A stretch of 21,201 bases of DNA, taken from assembly GCA_026260175.1 (NCBI GenBank), contig JAKCWW010010716.1, positions 1-21,201 on the forward strand. The letters run 5' to 3'. The notes beneath the pieces were generated by a model that searched no databases, was not told the origin of the DNA, and worked only from the letters and a program-made list of their open reading frames with translations. Shown here in pieces: positions 18,050 through 21,201 of this stretch; within the stretch, counting starts at the first letter, position 1; each line of letters opens with the position of its first letter. The position numbers and the translations under genes are program-made. The DNA comes from Reticulitermes lucifugus. Its lineage: Eukaryota; Arthropoda; Insecta; Blattodea; Rhinotermitidae.

Positions 18050-19610
18050 CAGTTAGACATTTGAACTGTCGTAAGCTTGACAGCCGGCAACTTGAAGCCT
18101 CTTATACTTCCTGTGTTGGGCTTTGCCTTTTCCAATGCTGCGAACATGTTCATTGTCATGATTTCTTATGACTTCCGCTTGCCGCCTGCATAATGTTGTA
18201 ACAGTCATATACGTACGGAATTTTGAAATGGACATGCAACTTGCCATTATTGCGGAGAACCTTATTTTGCAGGCGCAGCAATTTTAAACGATGGGTATCT
18301 GCCGCAAATTCACAGGCGGGCAGGCATAAAGTCTTTACAGACCTAATGAGTGACTTGTGGATGGATAATTTAATGTTAGCGTTTAATTGCTCACTTTTGA
18401 AAAAGGAATACTCTTCTAAAAATTCCGAAGGCCTTGACTTCGAACATTTCTATATGATATCTCCATGTAATCTTTCAAAAACTACACCGAGATAGTTAAT
18501 CTGGTTAACGAAGGGAATGTTCCGTCCTTTCAATGAAATATGAGACTTCCGGTCCATTTAAACGGGAGAAATAGATACCTGAGTCTTATCTTAGTTGATT
18601 TGGCTATTCCAGCGCTCACACCACGAATCCATTGATGACAGGGCGTGCTGCACCCGTCTGATGACATAAACCTCTTTGCAGTCGGTGCATTATATACAGC
18701 TGTCTTTCGCAAAGAGGGACGGGTATGTCCGTGATGTTTGAGGGGCATCATTTATGTACAGATTATATAAAATGTGGGACAGGACGGAACATTGCGGCAC
18801 CCCTGCTTGTATTTCTGTAGGAGTGGAAATTTCGCCTTCTGCAGACGATTTAAATTTTTTGTATAACAAAAAGAGCTGACAAGTTTAACTATGTTGACCA
18901 AGAAGTTTAATCAAATGCTTTTTCGATATTCAAGACTACTGCAGCTGTAGATAGGTTATTGTTAAAATTTAAGGTCATGTGGTCCAGTAGCTTCATACAT
19001 TGAAATATCTTGCTGTGAGTTGCACGAAACCAAACTGACTTGCCTTTGGCAAGTTTCTTTCATCAATGTTCCTTTGGACTATTTTTGGATAACTTTCTCA
19101 ATAGTTTGCCAGTAGTGGACAAGAGGCTATTTGGACGGAAATTTTGAGGAGATTTTGGGGTCCTAGCACGGTTTGAGCAAGGTAATTATTTTCGCTTCCT
19201 TCCAAGGCATTGGAAAATATGACAGCCGAATACAATGGTTAAATAAACGTGTTAAGTCCAATACGGGGCTGCTTGGAAGGTGTCTGAGTATTAGTTTGGA
19301 CTGCCGTCAATTCCAAAGGATTTTCTCAGCTTTAGTGACCTTAATAATTTTAGGACGTCACACGGTCTAACTTTGATAGGTGGATTGTCATCTACGGTTT
19401 CGAGCAGATCGTGGAAGCTAGCCTACACCCGCCTTTCATGATCTTCGTCACACAACAATAGACTGAGCTTGGTAGGCTCTCTCCTTAACAGAAGAAGTGT
19501 CCTGTTCATCGAAGCGGTATTTCCTTCCAATCACGGAGGCCTTAAACCAAAGTGACTTCCCCGTATTCGCAGAAGCCTTCACTCTAAAAATCGAGGCACT
19601 CTTGTTTTAA
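18050..19610 (-). pseudogene. Jockey-like LINE reverse transcriptase remnant, minus strand
   Basis: Read on minus from about 19605: a linker with KVRPCDVLKLLRSLKLRKSF; CIRLSYF and PWKEAKIITLLKPC at about 19150-19230; then GVPQCSVLSHILYNLYIND at about 18750-18806, where GVPQG has become GVPQC. SLFAKDSC at about 18697-18720 stands where FADD is expected, so a catalytic Asp is replaced by Lys. GRNIPFVN and YLGV-type blocks follow, and it closes with LCRRQAEVIRNHDNEHVRS and HRKYKRL at about 18090-18190, a C-terminal tail I know from blattodean copies of this family. Many stops and frameshifts are present. It lies antisense to the host gene and ends about 250 bp before exon 4. Confidence 0.85.
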
Positions 19611-19858
19611 AAAAATCAGATATCCATTCAAAATGTCTATTTTGCAGCAAAAGTATGGCTACGTCAAGGTCTTCAGAAGAGACAGGAAATTCGTTAGAGT
19701 AAGCATAATCCTCGTTATAGTTACAAATTTTCACGTCACACACATGCAGACTTACACAAGCCCCCTCGCCTACACGGACACAGCCTACAACAGAACAGTT
19801 AGATTTATAGTTCAGTATATTTTAATTTTGCTTAATGAAACTTAAATTTGATTTACAG

Positions 19859-19975
19859 ATGAATGTGGATTTAAAGTTGAAGGTGTGTCCAAAAGTGATG
19901 CGGGCAATAGGCGACTTCGGATGTCCAGCAGTGGTGCAGCTCATACATACGCAGATTTTGCAGTGACGGTTATAT
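19859..19975 (+). CDS. C-terminal half of Ig-like domain 2 (exon 4)
   Basis: The acceptor TTTACAG and donor ATAT|GTAAGT enclose 117 bp (39 codons), phase 1 at both ends, encoding residues 184-222. The sequence DECGFKVEGVSKSDAGNRRL followed by RMSSSG and DFAVTVI has the Ig E-F-G layout with the D-A-G turn. The usual Y-x-C is R-R-L, and Cys186 sits at the start of the E-like strand. From Cys186 to Ile222 it aligns ungapped with Cys88 to Leu124 of domain 1: 37 positions, 11 identical, including C, F, V, SK, G, L, S, F, V and V. The donor leaves a T that begins the next codon, so the protein continues beyond the window, and no transmembrane segment is seen yet. Confidence 0.75.
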
Positions 19976-21012
19976 GTAAGTATCCTTAAATACAAAAGTA
20001 TGTCTGTAATGATATTCTGGCATTAAACTAATAAAAACAAAATTAAAAAGTACGAAATTGGCAAAATGTTCACACAAATTTTCTTAAAAATTAAACAGTC
20101 CGTCAGACGTAAGCGCGCGTGCATGCACGAACACACACAAAAGAACACTTTGGTACCTGTGTGTGTTTTTGTAGAAAATTAGCTTTAAAATTAAGGGACA
20201 AATGTACAGTAGGACCTCGCCGAATTTGGCGTGTTGTAGTACATTGTTTAAAAGATTTCCACATGCTACGAATTTTATCCCATTCAATAGGTTAAGAGCG
20301 TAATAAACAATTAGAAACTTTCAAAAGTTTACACACCTCAGAACAACTAATGGGATGAAATACAATATTTGGAGTGAAATAAATTCATTAAATGCTTCCT
20401 AATATTCAGATCCATAACGCTATCAGCATGCTATCCAGATCACTAAATTTAAAGATGCATACACGTGTGTGTATGTACAAAGCGTCTTACTCGTCTTTGC
20501 CCGAGGATAAGAAAATAACATCTCGATTACGCAAGGCATCATATTACATCATATTACATCATATTACATCATATTATCTGCTCTGCTACGTGATAATTCC
20601 GCTTAGCGAGAACGTCTACCGTACTGTGAAAAAGGTACTCTGTGTATCAGTGTAGGAAAATTTCAATCAATTTCGTGAAGTTTCCTTTATATCACCTTAC
20701 AGTGCAGTAAATTCCTACAACATTATAGGGCTCGTGTTTTCTTTAGGAAACAAATTCAGGTAATTAGGTTAAATTATGCCTGACACCATTATTCAGGGAA
20801 TTGACAGAAGCAGGGAAAATATGAGGCAATTCACATTCTTTGCAAGAACTGACAGATAATTTTCGAATAAAAATTGTCAATATTGTATTTAAAGAAAAGA
20901 GCCCATTCATGTGCCAAGAAATATTTTTAGAAGGTGCATGGCATGCTTAGAAACAGGAGGTCGGCACTTGGAAATCTGTGACCTAAGTTGAGCTGCAGGG
21001 GAAGACGGACTG
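19976..21012. other. Start of intron 4, unassigned
   Basis: AT-rich intronic DNA with a CA-rich and GCGCGTGCATGC patch near 20113-20140 and the small tandem repeat at 20538. No further exon with matching phase-1 boundaries was recognised by eye. Confidence 0.4.
20538..20577 (+). repeat. 10 bp tandem repeat, about four units
   Basis: ATCATATTAC is repeated four times, the last unit ending in T. A longer open frame crosses it without a stop but has no other support. Confidence 0.9.
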
Positions 21013-21201
21013 TACGAGGGCTGTCCAAAAAGTATCCGACTATATTTTTTCCCGCGGTAAGTAATGGCGAAAGGGTGGGGAAACTGAGTGTACTGGTAGA
21101 AGGGACTTTCATGCGCATGCGTGATTTTTTGCTGCCTCGCAACACCGCCGGATGCGTCTGTCGCTGCCAGATAGCGAAGTGGTGTAACACGTGTTCGTCG
21201 C
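21013..21201. mobile_element. Probable mariner-like transposon end, cut by the window edge
   Basis: TA at 21013-21014 is followed by CGAGGGCTGTCCAAAAAGTA and TCCGAC. This is a terminal-inverted-repeat type I recognise from insect mariner-like elements, which insert at TA. The sequence that follows (TTTCATGCGCATGCGTGA, TCGCAACACCGCCGGATGC, GTGTTCGTCGC) is GC-richer than its surroundings, as in the 5' untranslated part of such elements. The transposase start would lie beyond the right edge. The second end and the target duplication cannot be seen. Confidence 0.6.

Overview
The window looks like intronic and flanking DNA of a large, repeat-rich insect genome. It is AT-rich and has no bacterial-style gene packing. 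It carries spliced exons with consensus GT..AG boundaries, several tRNA-headed SINEs, decayed LINE reverse transcriptases and a probable mariner end. The LINE and SINE sequences resemble families I associate with cockroaches and termites (Blattodea). That placement is inference from memory, not a search.

One host gene can be supported. It lies on the + strand and is still open at the right edge. A signal-peptide exon (3381-3450) is followed by exons at 11257-11562, 16998-17171 and 19859-19975. All junctions are phase 1, so the exons join in frame into at least 222 residues of a secreted or cell-surface protein. It contains two related, non-canonical Ig-like domains: the first in one exon, the second split over two. 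The last 37 residues of each domain align without a gap, both begin at a cysteine, and both end just before a phase-1 junction.

Everything else is transposable-element material or unassigned sequence. Upstream (1-3380) are a hammerhead-like foldback, three SINEs and an antisense LINE tail. Intron 1 (3451-11256) holds SINEs of two families, a diverged repeat pair, a hammerhead ribozyme motif (5689-5732, minus), a perfect 4 x 20 bp minisatellite, and a large palindrome (10087-10509). One arm of the palindrome carries a core-intact hammerhead ribozyme. The other carries the same ribozyme with a core G to C change. Intron 2 (11563-16997) holds a degenerate satellite of near-palindromic units and a long RTE/CFDP2-like LINE corpse. 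Intron 3 (17172-19858) holds two Jockey-like LINE remnants in opposite orientation. The right edge begins a mariner-like element.

The most unusual content is the set of hammerhead motifs, of the minimal type described for Penelope-like retroelements, and the mosaic SINEs that share one central module behind different tRNA-like heads. No intact tRNA, rRNA, CRISPR array or complete transposase was seen.
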